DNA from: an uncultured Massilia sp.
GTDB taxonomy: Bacteria; Pseudomonadota; Gammaproteobacteria; Burkholderiales; Burkholderiaceae
Direction: 5' to 3'
Assembly (NCBI GenBank): GCA_946481275.1
Contig: CAMLMV010000018.1
Coordinates: 60,374 to 124,373, forward strand
Length of the DNA: 64,000 bases
The notes under the pieces are model-generated. The model worked only from the letters and a program-made list of their open reading frames with translations. It was not told the origin of the DNA and searched no databases. Made by a program: the position numbers and the translations under genes. Within the stretch, counting starts at the first letter, position 1, and each line of letters opens with the position of its first letter. Shown one piece after another: positions 8,560 through 17,243 of the stretch.

Positions 8560-11343
8560 ATGCCGCGTCACCCCAACAAGCTCAAACTTACTGCTGCCAT
8601 CCTGTCCGGTGCATTCATGGTAGCCGGGCTGTCCGCCTGTGGCCGCTCCACGCAGTCGACCGAGCAGCTGCTGGCTGAAGCCAAACAGTATCAGCAGAAG
8701 GGCGACCTGAAGGCAGCAATGATTCAGCTCAAGAATGCCGTCGAAAAGAGCCCGGAAAGCGGCGAGGCGCGCATGGAGCTGGGCAGTCTGGAACTCAGCA
8801 CGGGCGACTTCGCCTCGGCCGAGAAGGAATTCCGCAAGGCGCGCGCGAACGGCATCCCCGCCGACCGCGTGCTGCCCCAGCTGGCCAAGGCGATGTCGCT
8901 GCAAGGCAAGTTCAAGGAAATCCTCGACGAAGTGACGCCGGAGATCGCCGCCAAGTCGGCGCCGCTGCTGGCGCTGCGCGGCGAAGCGCTGCTGGCAAGC
9001 GGCAAACCCGACGACGCAAAACAGGCCTATGAACAGGCGCTGGCGCTGAACCCCAATGCGGGTGAGGCCCTGCTCGGTCTGGCGCGCTACTATGCCGGCG
9101 TCAAGCAGGACAGGGCCACTGCCGAACGTTATATCAACGAAGCGGTCGAGAAAGACCCGAAGAATCCGGACGTGTTCATGGCGCGCGGCACGTTGCTGCG
9201 CGCGCAGGGCAAGAACGACGAGGCGCTCGTTGCCTTCGACCAGGCGCTGGCGCTGAACCCGCATCATCGCACGGCGCATATCGAAAAGGCGTACGTCAAT
9301 ATCACGCGCGGCAAGTTCGCAGATGCAAAAAACGAAATCGATGCGGCAGAGAAAAGTGCCCCTGGCAACCTGCTCGTGTCGTACACCCGTGCGCTGTACG
9401 AATTCTCGCAGGGTAAATACCAGGCTTCCCAGGACGCCCTGCAACGCGTACTGAAAGTCGCGCCGGACCACATGCCCAGCGTGCTGCTGGCGGGCGCTTC
9501 CGAACTGAACCTCGGCTCGCTGCAGCAGGCTGACCAGCATCTGCGCAAATATCTGGAAAGCTATCCGAACGACGTCTACGCCCGCAAGCTGCTGGCCCAG
9601 GTCCAGCTCAAGAGCTCCCAGCCGAACGATGCGGCAGCCACCCTGGCACCGGCACTGAAGAACGCGGCGGACGACCCGCAGGTCCTGGCCCTGGCCGGCG
9701 AAACCTACATGCAGGTACGCGACTTCAACAAGGCCAGCACGTACCTTGAAAAGGCGGCGCAAATGGCGCCGAAGGCAGCGACCGTGCGCACCTCGCTCGG
9801 CCTGTCCAAGCTGGCGCAAGGTGACCAGGCAGGCGGCTTGAACGAGCTCGAGCTGGCCACCACCCTGAATCCGAAATCGACCCAGGCCACGATGGCACTG
9901 GTTCAGGCCGAACTGAACCTGAATCACTACGACAAGGCGCTGGCCGCCGTCCTGGCGCTTGAAAAAGAACAGCCGGACAATGCCCAGACCCAGAACATCA
10001 AGGGCGCCGTCTACCTCATCAAAGGCGATACCGCGAATGCCCGTGCGGCTTTCGAGAAAGCGCTGGCGTTGCAACCGACCTATTTTGCCGCCGCCAACAA
10101 TCTGGCGCGCATGGACCTGGCCGAGAAGAAGCCGGACGCTGCCAAACAGCGTTTCGAAAAGCTCCTTGAAAAGGACAAGAACAATTTCGGTGCGATGGCC
10201 GCGCTCGGCGACATCGCCATGGCGCAGAAAAAAACCGACGAGGCGACCTCGTGGTATGAAAAGGGCAGCGCCGCCAATCCGGACGCGGTCGTACCGGCGC
10301 TGAAGCTGGGCGATCACTACCTGCGCATCGACCAGCCGCAGAAAGCCTTGACGCTGGCACGCAAGTTCCAGACCGCGAACCCGACCAATCCCGGCCTGGT
10401 CGAACTGGTAGGCCAGGCCCAGGTCGCGACCAAGGATTACCCCGGCGCACTCGATTCCTACAGCAAGCTGGTCAATCTGTTGCCGAAGTCGCCGCAGGCC
10501 CAGTTGCGTCTGGCCGGCATCCATCTGCTCATGAAGAATGAAGCGGAAGCGGCGAACGATATCAGGCGCGCGATCGACCTGGCGCCCAACTTCATGCCGG
10601 CACGCGTGGCCCAGATGGAAATGGCGATGCGCGCCAATCATCCGGAAGAGGCCCTCAACATCGCCCGTGAGATGCAGAAGCTCAATCCGAAATCCCCGCT
10701 CGGCTTTGCCGCCGAAGGCGACGTGCTGATGGCCCAGCGCAAGGCCGCGCCGGCAGCCGCAGCCTACGACAAGGCGCTGGCCCTTGGGAAGTCGAGCCCC
10801 GCCCTGCTCAAGTCCCTGATGGCACTGAGCGCAGCCGGCAAGGGCAAGGAAGCGCAAGCGCGCGCCCAACAGTGGCTCAAGGAGAATCCGGACGATCAGG
10901 CGGTCGGCATGTATGCGGCAGAAACCAGCCTCGTCAACAAGGACTTCAAGTCAGCAATTGCCCTACTGCAAGATTTAACCAAGCGCAATCCCAACAATCC
11001 GGTTGTCCTCAACAATCTTGCTTGGGCTTACCAACAGGAAAAAGATCCGCGTGCACTTGAGACTGCTGAACAGGCATTCAAGCTGGCGGGCGATAACCCG
11101 GGGGTCATGGACACACTGGGCTGGATGCTGGTTGAACAGGGCAATACCGCGCGCGGCTTGCCGTTGCTGCAAAAGGCCCGGGGTCTTGCGCCGAATGCTC
11201 CGGAGATCCATTATCACCTGGCAGTCGGTCTGAACAAATCGGGCGACAAGCAGGGTGCGCGCAAGGAATTGGAAAAACTGCTAGCTCAAGACAAGCCGTT
11301 CCCGCAAAGCGCGGAGGCACGTGCATTGCTGAAGACGCTCTGA
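8560..11343 (+). CDS. prsT: XrtA/PEP-CTERM system TPR-repeat lipoprotein PrsT
   Basis: 927 residues. The start at ATG 8560 is chosen because it gives a proper lipoprotein signal (MPRHPNKLKL, hydrophobic stretch, lipobox LSAC, lipidated Cys27) and has AAGG at 8547-8550; the frame is open 42 codons further upstream but without these features. The mature protein is almost entirely tandem tetratricopeptide repeats (e.g. DDAKQAYEQALALNPNAGEA, DEALVAFDQALALNPHHRTA) to the C-terminus. This matches PrsT, a large TPR lipoprotein found with exosortase A, PrsK and PrsR, probably a periplasmic/outer-membrane scaffold for polymer export. It is about 12 kb from the main operon here. Confidence 0.92.
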   Translation: MPRHPNKLKLTAAILSGAFMVAGLSACGRSTQSTEQLLAEAKQYQQKGDLKAAMIQLKNAVEKSPESGEARMELGSLELSTGDFASAEKEFRKARANGIPADRVLPQLAKAMSLQGKFKEILDEVTPEIAAKSAPLLALRGEALLASGKPDDAKQAYEQALALNPNAGEALLGLARYYAGVKQDRATAERYINEAVEKDPKNPDVFMARGTLLRAQGKNDEALVAFDQALALNPHHRTAHIEKAYVNITRGKFADAKNEIDAAEKSAPGNLLVSYTRALYEFSQGKYQASQDALQRVLKVAPDHMPSVLLAGASELNLGSLQQADQHLRKYLESYPNDVYARKLLAQVQLKSSQPNDAAATLAPALKNAADDPQVLALAGETYMQVRDFNKASTYLEKAAQMAPKAATVRTSLGLSKLAQGDQAGGLNELELATTLNPKSTQATMALVQAELNLNHYDKALAAVLALEKEQPDNAQTQNIKGAVYLIKGDTANARAAFEKALALQPTYFAAANNLARMDLAEKKPDAAKQRFEKLLEKDKNNFGAMAALGDIAMAQKKTDEATSWYEKGSAANPDAVVPALKLGDHYLRIDQPQKALTLARKFQTANPTNPGLVELVGQAQVATKDYPGALDSYSKLVNLLPKSPQAQLRLAGIHLLMKNEAEAANDIRRAIDLAPNFMPARVAQMEMAMRANHPEEALNIAREMQKLNPKSPLGFAAEGDVLMAQRKAAPAAAAYDKALALGKSSPALLKSLMALSAAGKGKEAQARAQQWLKENPDDQAVGMYAAETSLVNKDFKSAIALLQDLTKRNPNNPVVLNNLAWAYQQEKDPRALETAEQAFKLAGDNPGVMDTLGWMLVEQGNTARGLPLLQKARGLAPNAPEIHYHLAVGLNKSGDKQGARKELEKLLAQDKPFPQSAEARALLKTL

Positions 11344-11460
11344 GGCACTGGTTCATCATAACGTAGCAGAACGTAACTAATTCTTGCAATACTGAAACTG
11401 ACGCGCCAAAATCAGATATCTGCAAGCCATTTCTCCATCACATCATGTGATTAGCCTGCG

Positions 11461-12240
11461 ATGAATACAGAAGACGACTTTAGCGATGCCAAGGATGAAG
11501 CGCCCCCATCCTTATCGGACGCACATGTTCTTGATGAACGAGATAATATAGCCTCCTCTCAATTTGAGGATGTGATCGTGAACCACGATTCATACGGAAT
11601 CCGGCTTACCGATACAGCGGATGGGCGCAATTCGGCCAGTATGTTGATCAACAAGATGTACGCCTGGCGCGGCTATGCAGGCACGCATCAGCTCACCGAC
11701 GACCCGAATCGCATCACGCTCACGGCGACTGACAAGGGCGACGTGGTGGGTACGCTGAGCATCGGTATCGATTCCCCCAGTGGCCTGCTTGCGGACCAGC
11801 TCTTCAAGGAGGAGCTGGACATTCATCGCGCACGAGGCGCACGTTTATGCGAGTTCACGAAGCTGGCGTTCGATCCGTCGGTACGTTCTAAAACGGCACT
11901 TGCCAACCTGATTCACCTGGCGGTCATCTATGCGCGCGATATTCACAAATGCTCGGAGATCGTCATCGAAGTGAATCCGCGCCATCGCCGCTTCTACGAG
12001 CGCATGCTCGGTTTCAAACAGGAAGGCGAGCTGAAAACGAATCCGCGCGTCAATGCGCCGGCCTATCTGCTCTACATCAGCCTGGATTACATGTCACAGC
12101 AGATCCGGGAACATGGAGGCACTTACGATGGCAAGGGGGAAATGACGGACCGCTCCTTCTATCCTTACTTTTTTTCCCCTCGAGAAGAGTACGGCATTAT
12201 CAATCGCCTGTTACGCATGGACGAGCATGTGGCGTCCTGA
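11461..12240 (+). CDS. FeeM-like N-acyl amino acid synthase (GNAT fold)
   Basis: 259 residues. After about 45 polar residues it shows the FeeM-type arrangement: INKMYAWRGY (about 62-72), a beta-strand/turn region DVVGTLSIGID, then CEFTKLAFD and EIVIEVNPRHRRFYERMLGFK, a GNAT-fold signature near a pantetheine site. FeeM-type enzymes join a long-chain acyl group from acyl-ACP to an amino acid such as tyrosine; related acyltransferases are known beside PEP-CTERM/exosortase loci. It precedes a ThiF and a nitroreductase gene on the same strand and is separated from them by a terminator-like palindrome. Substrate unknown. No clear ribosome-binding site is seen before ATG 11461. Confidence 0.72.
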   Translation: MNTEDDFSDAKDEAPPSLSDAHVLDERDNIASSQFEDVIVNHDSYGIRLTDTADGRNSASMLINKMYAWRGYAGTHQLTDDPNRITLTATDKGDVVGTLSIGIDSPSGLLADQLFKEELDIHRARGARLCEFTKLAFDPSVRSKTALANLIHLAVIYARDIHKCSEIVIEVNPRHRRFYERMLGFKQEGELKTNPRVNAPAYLLYISLDYMSQQIREHGGTYDGKGEMTDRSFYPYFFSPREEYGIINRLLRMDEHVAS

Positions 12241-12245
12241 CAAGG

Positions 12246-12267
12246 AATGCCGCCTGCAGGCGGCATT
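12246..12267. terminator. 22-bp perfect palindrome with short T-run after the acyltransferase gene
   Basis: AATGCCGCCTG/CAGGCGGCATT is perfectly self-complementary and is followed by TTC GTTTC. It begins five bases after the stop of the acyltransferase, so it can act as a terminator or attenuator. An ATG at 12247, in frame with the next gene, lies inside it and is therefore an unlikely start. Confidence 0.6.
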
Positions 12268-12303
12268 TTCGTTTCATCAACAACCTTTTTTCCCTCTCCA
12301 TCA

Positions 12304-13191
12304 ATGAGCATGTCGTTCAACTACGAAGCCGCATTCTCGCGCAATATTGGCTGGGTTACGCCCGAGGAGCAGCAACGCTTACGCAATAAACGGGTGGCCA
12401 TTGCCGGGGGAGGAGGCGTCGGTGGCGTGCACCTGCTGACACTGGTGCGCCTGGGCGTCAGCAAATTTCACATCGCCGATTTCGACCGCTTCGATGTGCC
12501 GAATTTCAACCGCCAGGTCGGCGCCATGATGTCGACGCTCGACCAGCCAAAATGCGAGGTATTGGCCCGCATGGCGCGCGACATCAATCCGGAAGTCGAG
12601 ATCAAGCTCTTTCCGGAAGGTGTCAACCAACAAAACCTGCAGGAGTTCCTGCAGGATGTCGACCTGTACGTTGATGCACTCGACTTCTTCGCGTTCGACG
12701 CACGGCAACAGACGTTTGCCAAATGCGCTGAACTGGGCATACCGGCGACCACCGCGGCGCCGCTCGGCATGGGCGCCGCCCTGCTGAACTTCATCCCCGG
12801 GAAAATGACCTTCGAAGAATATTTCCAATGGGGCGACCTGCCCGAGGTCGATAAAGCGGTTCGCTTCCTCATTGGCCTGTCGCCGGCGGCCCTGCACCGG
12901 TCTTACCTGGTCGTTCCCGGGGCGATCAACCTGGCCGAGCGGCGCGGGCCGTCGACGATCATGGCCTGCCAGATGTGCGCAGGCATCATCGGAACGGAAG
13001 CGCTCAAGATCCTGCTGGGACGCGGCAAAGTATGGGCAGCACCTTACGGCATCCATTTCGATGCCTATCACAATAAACTGGTGCGTACCTGGCGTCCGGG
13101 GGGCAACAAGAATCCAATCAGCCGCTTGATCATCAAAGCCATGACCAAGCGAATCAAACTTCAGTTGGCCAGCCAGACCGCACAATCATGA
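12304..13191 (+). CDS. ThiF/E1-like adenylyltransferase
   Basis: 295 residues with the Rossmann nucleotide-binding loop AGGGGVGGVH (34-43) and the E1/ThiF signature ADFDRFDVPNFNRQVGA (about 59-75), in which the Asp and Asn-x-x-Arg residues bind ATP-Mg. Cys222 and Cys225 (CQMC) sit near the C-terminus where ThiF-fold enzymes often have metal or catalytic cysteines. The family adenylates a C-terminal carboxylate, usually of a ubiquitin-like protein or peptide. No ubiquitin-like protein gene is adjacent. The start at 12304 avoids the palindrome upstream; 12310 is an alternative, and neither has a good ribosome-binding site. The stop overlaps the nitroreductase start (ATGA at 13188), implying co-translation. 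Confidence 0.85.
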   Translation: MSMSFNYEAAFSRNIGWVTPEEQQRLRNKRVAIAGGGGVGGVHLLTLVRLGVSKFHIADFDRFDVPNFNRQVGAMMSTLDQPKCEVLARMARDINPEVEIKLFPEGVNQQNLQEFLQDVDLYVDALDFFAFDARQQTFAKCAELGIPATTAAPLGMGAALLNFIPGKMTFEEYFQWGDLPEVDKAVRFLIGLSPAALHRSYLVVPGAINLAERRGPSTIMACQMCAGIIGTEALKILLGRGKVWAAPYGIHFDAYHNKLVRTWRPGGNKNPISRLIIKAMTKRIKLQLASQTAQS

Positions 13192-14252
13192 CCATTCCAC
13201 AAAGCATCTACCGTATCCTGGATCTGGCCCGCTGGGCCCCAAGCGGCGACAACACCCAATGCTGGCGTTTCGAAGTGGTAGCCGCCGATCACGTGCTGGT
13301 GCACGCCCACGACACGCGTGCCGATACCGTCTACGACCTGGATGGCCATCCGAGCCAGATCTCGGTCGGCGCACTGCTGGAAACCATGGCGATCGCGGCA
13401 AGTGAACAGGGGCTGCGCACGGATATATCGCGCCGTGCCGACAGCCCCGTCGAGGCGCCCCTGTTCGATGTGCGTTTCAGTCCCGATCCCAAGGTTCAGC
13501 CTAGCCCGCTCATCGGCGCCATCGAAAAGCGCACGGTGCAGCGTCGTCCGATGAGCACACGTCCTTTGACGACGGAAGAAAAACGTGCGCTCGAGGATGC
13601 GGTCGGACCGGGATTCTCGGTGACGTGGATCGAGGGATTCGGCCCCAAATTGCGGATCGCACGTTTGATGTTCGATAACGCCAAGCTCCGCTTGACCATG
13701 CCCGAGGCCTACGAGGTCCATCGCCGCATCATCCACTGGAATGCCGTGCGCAGCCCGGACAAGGTACCGGACCAGGCCCTGGGCGTGGACAACATGACGC
13801 TCAAGCTGATGAAATGGGCGATGGCGAACTGGAAGCGCCTGTCGACGATGAACACGCTGATGGGCACGTGGGCGCCGCGTCTGCAGATGGATTTGATCCC
13901 CGGCGTGGCCTGCGCCGCGCACTTCGTGCTGAAAGCGCGCCAGGCGCCAAAGGGAATCGACGATTACGTCGAGGCCGGACGGGCCCTCCAGCGTTTCTGG
14001 CTCACGCTGACGCGGCTTGGCCTGTTGATGCAGCCCGAGATGACCCCGCTGATTTTCTCCAAATACGTACGCGAAGGCACGCACTTCACCGCCAATACCC
14101 GTCTGCATGGGCCGGCACGGCGCCTGGCGGAAGAAGTCGGTGCCCTCGTCTTCACCGATGACCTGTCCCCGGTCTACATGGGCCGGCTCGGCGAAGGACC
14201 ACTTCCCCACGCGCGCTCCGAACGTCTTCCGGTCGAACGCTTGCTGAAATAA
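13188..14252 (+). CDS. Nitroreductase-family protein paired with ThiF
   Basis: 354 residues with the nitroreductase opening LDLARWAPSGDNTQCWRF (11-28), which forms part of the flavin-binding site, and an Arg/Pro-rich region around EKRTVQRRPMS. It is longer than simple FMN nitroreductases (about 200 residues), with an inserted middle section. The 4-nt overlap with the ThiF gene shows tight coupling. ThiF plus nitroreductase also occurs as one fused protein in actinobacterial MoeY-type proteins, so these two probably act in one reaction. Substrate unknown. No intrinsic terminator with a clear stem is seen after the stop. Confidence 0.75.
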   Translation: MTIPQSIYRILDLARWAPSGDNTQCWRFEVVAADHVLVHAHDTRADTVYDLDGHPSQISVGALLETMAIAASEQGLRTDISRRADSPVEAPLFDVRFSPDPKVQPSPLIGAIEKRTVQRRPMSTRPLTTEEKRALEDAVGPGFSVTWIEGFGPKLRIARLMFDNAKLRLTMPEAYEVHRRIIHWNAVRSPDKVPDQALGVDNMTLKLMKWAMANWKRLSTMNTLMGTWAPRLQMDLIPGVACAAHFVLKARQAPKGIDDYVEAGRALQRFWLTLTRLGLLMQPEMTPLIFSKYVREGTHFTANTRLHGPARRLAEEVGALVFTDDLSPVYMGRLGEGPLPHARSERLPVERLLK

Positions 14253-14323
14253 GTTCGCCCGTTCCTTGTCGGTTTTTTTTACAGTCGTCGAGATTCCACT
14301 TTAGCTTTTTAAGAAAATTCGAG

Positions 14324-14339
14324 TTAAATCAGTTACTTA
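14324..14339 (+). promoter_or_regulatory. TTAAATC-type element next to a sigma-54 promoter (PEP-CTERM gene)
   Basis: TTAAATCAGTTACTTA lies 7 nt upstream of the -24 box. It matches 14 of 16 bases of the element at 19147-19162 upstream of another sigma-54 promoter. A partial inverted copy, TTAGCTTTTTAA, is at 14301-14312. It is a candidate activator (PrsR) site; inference only. Confidence 0.4.
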
Positions 14340-14346
14340 AGATCTC

Positions 14347-14362
14347 TGGCACAGAACATGCT
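14347..14362 (+). promoter_or_regulatory. Sigma-54 (-24/-12) promoter of the PEP-CTERM gene
   Basis: TGGCACAGAACATGCT has the full -24 TGGCAC and a -12 ATGCT, with GG and GC separated by exactly 10 nt. The start site is predicted near 14373, giving a leader of about 57 nt before ATG 14430. PrsR at 53.2-54.6 kb is the only sigma-54 activator gene in the window. Confidence 0.85.
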
Positions 14363-14429
14363 TATATGAAGCCAGCAGCCGGCAGATGAAACTCTGCACA
14401 GATCACTACTGATGAACAAGGAGAGTCAG

Positions 14430-15257
14430 ATGAACGCAGTATTTAAAGCAATTGTAGGCGTTGCAGTTTCCGCAACGGTCATGTCGAGCGCGTATGCAGG
14501 CGCCCTGATCGACAAGTACACCCTGAACCTGCCGGGTCAGACCGTCACCAACATCGGCGCTCTGGGTTTCAACGGTGAGAGCTATATCAACAACACGTTC
14601 GTGGACCCGCTGAACAAAGACAAGTTCACCTTCCTGGACAACGGTATCTTCAACGTCACCACCAACAACGGTGGCGCTTCGCTGCTGGACTTCGGTCAGC
14701 TGACCCTCGACTACCAGAACGGCGTCGGCACCGGTAGCCTGTCGGGCGGCACGATCACCTTCGGTGCCGGCGGCACCCTGGACGTCTGGTACAACCCGAC
14801 CAAGGCCTATGCCAATGCTTCCAAGGGCGCTACCGCAGCCAACCGCTTCGGCGCCGCAACCGGCATCAAGATCGCTACCTTCACCCAGCTGGCAGGTGGC
14901 GGCGGCTTCATCAATCCGGACGGCACCCCGTCGTCGAACGGCAACCTGACCCTGCTGTTCGAAGCAACCAACCTGGCTGACGGCATCTGGTTCGACAAGG
15001 ACGGCAACGAACTGAAAGAAGGCGTCACCTTCGGCTTCGTGACCACGAACGCTTCGCAGGACGTCAACTCGATCGACCCGCTGCTGAAGACGACGCTGAG
15101 CGGCTCGAGCGGCACGGGCAACGCACCGCCGGATCACTTCTTCGTGCAGAACGGCGGCCAGCTGAAGCTGGAAGGCGCCGTGCCGGAACCGGCATCGCTG
15201 GCCATCTTCGGCGCTGGCCTGCTGGGCCTGGGCGCTCTGCGTCGCCGCAAGTCGTAA
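14430..15257 (+). CDS. PEP-CTERM sorting domain surface protein
   Basis: 275 residues. The start at 14430 has AAGGAG at 14418-14423 and gives a clean signal peptide (MNAVFKAIVG...SAYA, cleavage after about residue 23); the in-frame ATG at 14412 lies upstream of that site and is rejected. The mature part is a Gly/Asn/Thr-rich, beta-type extracellular domain. The C-terminus is a textbook exosortase signal: VPEP (251-254), a hydrophobic helix, then RRRKS. It is a predicted substrate of the exosortase A at 29.5 kb. PEP-CTERM proteins of this kind help retain exopolysaccharide and promote flocculation in related bacteria; whether this one is the PepA flocculation factor is uncertain. Confidence 0.92.
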   Translation: MNAVFKAIVGVAVSATVMSSAYAGALIDKYTLNLPGQTVTNIGALGFNGESYINNTFVDPLNKDKFTFLDNGIFNVTTNNGGASLLDFGQLTLDYQNGVGTGSLSGGTITFGAGGTLDVWYNPTKAYANASKGATAANRFGAATGIKIATFTQLAGGGGFINPDGTPSSNGNLTLLFEATNLADGIWFDKDGNELKEGVTFGFVTTNASQDVNSIDPLLKTTLSGSSGTGNAPPDHFFVQNGGQLKLEGAVPEPASLAIFGAGLLGLGALRRRKS

Positions 15258-15269
15258 TCTGGCGATTCG

Positions 15270-15299
15270 AAAAAAAACCGGCTTCGGCCGGTTTTTTTT
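15270..15299. terminator. Bidirectional rho-independent terminator
   Basis: AAAAAAAACCGGC-TTCG-GCCGGTTTTTTTT: a GC stem with a stable TTCG loop, flanked by an A-run on one side and a T-run on the other, between the convergent PEP-CTERM and GAF genes. It can terminate both. Confidence 0.92.
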
Positions 15300-15324
15300 C
15301 GTCCATGTTTTTATCCGCCTGCAC

Positions 15325-16062
15325 TCACGAGGGCGCACCCCGCTGCAGGCGGCGGTTCAGCTGCTCGATCAGTTCGGACGCAGCGCCGACGATCTGGGCC
15401 GGCTCAAAACCCGCCCTGGTCATCTCGCTGAAAAACGAGCGCGCCAGGATCTTCGCGACGTCCTCCGGGTTGCGATAGGCAAGCCGCACCGGGTCGCCGG
15501 CGTGCGCGCGGGCTTCCTGCAGCAGCGCCATCTGGGCGAAGCGCGAATCGAGCAGGTGCTGCAACTGCTGCACCTGGATCGATTTGCCGATGAACAGGGC
15601 CGTCACTTCGAGCAGATGCAGCTCGGTCTCGCCGAAGGCCGGCTGGCCACGCGTACTGGCAACATTGATCACGCCGACCAGCTGGCCGTCGATGCGTATC
15701 GGCGCGCAAATCAGACTGGTTCCGGCCTGCGCGTGCCTGCGCGCGAGCGGCGCCAGTTCGGATGTGCCGATGTCGGGCACGAGCAGCGCTTCGCCGCTGG
15801 CCAGGACCCGGCCGGCGATGCCTTCGCCACGTCCGACCGAGGCGCGCAGTGCCTCCTCGGGCAGCGGGCCATGGCGCGCATACATGCTCATGCGCGTCCC
15901 TTCGTCTTCGCCGCCGCCCAGCAGCATGATCGAACAACTCGATGCGCCGATCAGCGCCGTAGTCATCGCGGCTTGCTGGTCGAGGCTTTCTTCGAGCGTG
16001 CCGCTGGCCAGGACGTGCTGCAAGTCCCGCAGGCGCAACAACGGATTGCGTGCATCGTCCAT
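15325..16062 (-). CDS. GAF domain-containing protein
   Basis: 245 residues from ATG 16062, which has GAGG five bases upstream; the frame continues to a TTG at 16098 without a better site. One GAF domain covers about residues 10-165 (STLICAPI-like strand as GTSLICAPIRIDGQLVGVINV), followed by a helical C-terminus (EDVAKILARSFFSEMTRAGF). GAF domains bind small ligands or mediate dimerisation; there is no attached kinase, cyclase or HTH, so the output is unknown. It converges on the PEP-CTERM gene across a bidirectional terminator and lies downstream of the HprK-related cassette on the same strand, after a 95-bp gap. Confidence 0.8.
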   Translation of the reverse strand: MDDARNPLLRLRDLQHVLASGTLEESLDQQAAMTTALIGASSCSIMLLGGGEDEGTRMSMYARHGPLPEEALRASVGRGEGIAGRVLASGEALLVPDIGTSELAPLARRHAQAGTSLICAPIRIDGQLVGVINVASTRGQPAFGETELHLLEVTALFIGKSIQVQQLQHLLDSRFAQMALLQEARAHAGDPVRLAYRNPEDVAKILARSFFSEMTRAGFEPAQIVGAASELIEQLNRRLQRGAPS

Positions 16063-16157
16063 GCCATCCTCACTGAACAGGCGTTGTATTAAATTCAAGA
16101 CGCCAGGGTATGGTATGCGATTTGCGGCGTGGAAACCAGCCGCATCGGCGCCGCGGC

Positions 16158-17243
16158 TCAGGGCGCGGATTCGGAACGCGGCCTGAGAAAGGCTTTATGG
16201 AACAGGTGGCGCGACAGCAGCAACGGCGGCATGCGCAGCCAGTTGCCGCGCACGTAGAGCACGAAGCGCGCGATCGCGCTGGCGGGGGTGTCGCAGCTTG
16301 CGTGCTGCGGACGCAGGGCGCGTTCGAACAGGCTGTCCATCAGCTTGCGCAGCACCGGATTCGGACCGTCCTGCGCCACCGCGTCCAGTACATCTTGCGG
16401 CACTGTGGTGCCGAGCAACAGACGGCAGTAGCGCAGCGCATAGAACAGCGGCCGCCCCAGCTCCAGCGCGCGTGCGCGCGCCGGCAGTCCTTCCCAGAAG
16501 CCCGGCTCTGCGCCGAACTGCTCGAGCAGGCGGTGCAGGTCGAACAGGTCGCGCAAGCCCTTGTCGAATTCGCCGTCGAAGAACAGGTGCACGGCGCTGT
16601 GCAGCACCATGTCGTGCGGCGCCAGCACGGCCAGGCCGGGGATGCCGTCGATCGGACGCGCGTGCGCCCGCAAGCTGTCCGGGTCGGGGCGCACCGGCGC
16701 CGTCTCCGGCAGGATCGCGTGGTGCACGTCGATCGAGTTGCCGCGCCGCGCGTGCTGCATCGGCGGCAACTCGTGCATCCATTGCCGGTAATAGCGCTGG
16801 TCGTAGGCGTCGTGGTGGGTCGTGATCCAGCCGTTCATCATGAGGGCTGCTTCGACCTCCGGCAGGCGCGCCTTCGGTACGAGGATGTCGATGTCGGAAA
16901 ACAGCCGGCCGCGGCCGGCGTCCAGGCCCGCCATCGCATACGCCGCACCCTTAAGCAAGATCAATGGCAAGCCCAGTCCCGCCAATGCCCGGCCGATCTG
17001 GCGGACCTCGTAGCGCGCGGCCCGGGCGTGGCTCGCCGCGCCCACGCGCGTCCACTCCAGGTGCGTGCGCGGCGCGGCCGGCACCGTGTCCAGCAGCCCG
17101 GCATCTTCCAGCCGCACGAGCAGGAGAGCGTCGAGATTGGCGACATCGGCCTGGCGCAGCAACAAGTCCCAGCCGGCGTCGTCCAGGTCCCGCACGACCG
17201 ATGGATCGCGCAACACCCGCACCAGTACGGGCAGGCGCTTCAT
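16158..17243 (-). CDS. Nucleotidyltransferase-family protein of the HprK-related cassette
   Basis: 361 residues of the large bacterial nucleotidyltransferase family (NTP_transf_5 type). The signature GRGRLFSDIDILVP (about 110-123) carries the catalytic Asp-x-Asp. A following His-rich region (HHDAYDQRYYRQWMHELPPMQH) and a C-terminal helical domain complete it. Its ATG overlaps the stop of the HprK-related kinase gene by 4 nt. Such proteins are regularly found with HprK-related kinase A and a PqqD-like protein; the transferred nucleotide and target are not known. Confidence 0.78.
   Translation of the reverse strand: MKRLPVLVRVLRDPSVVRDLDDAGWDLLLRQADVANLDALLLVRLEDAGLLDTVPAAPRTHLEWTRVGAASHARAARYEVRQIGRALAGLGLPLILLKGAAYAMAGLDAGRGRLFSDIDILVPKARLPEVEAALMMNGWITTHHDAYDQRYYRQWMHELPPMQHARRGNSIDVHHAILPETAPVRPDPDSLRAHARPIDGIPGLAVLAPHDMVLHSAVHLFFDGEFDKGLRDLFDLHRLLEQFGAEPGFWEGLPARARALELGRPLFYALRYCRLLLGTTVPQDVLDAVAQDGPNPVLRKLMDSLFERALRPQHASCDTPASAIARFVLYVRGNWLRMPPLLLSRHLFHKAFLRPRSESAP

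Noticed and set aside
16063..16098. TTG start for the GAF protein
   Set aside because: No ribosome-binding site upstream, while ATG 16062 has GAGG at proper spacing.
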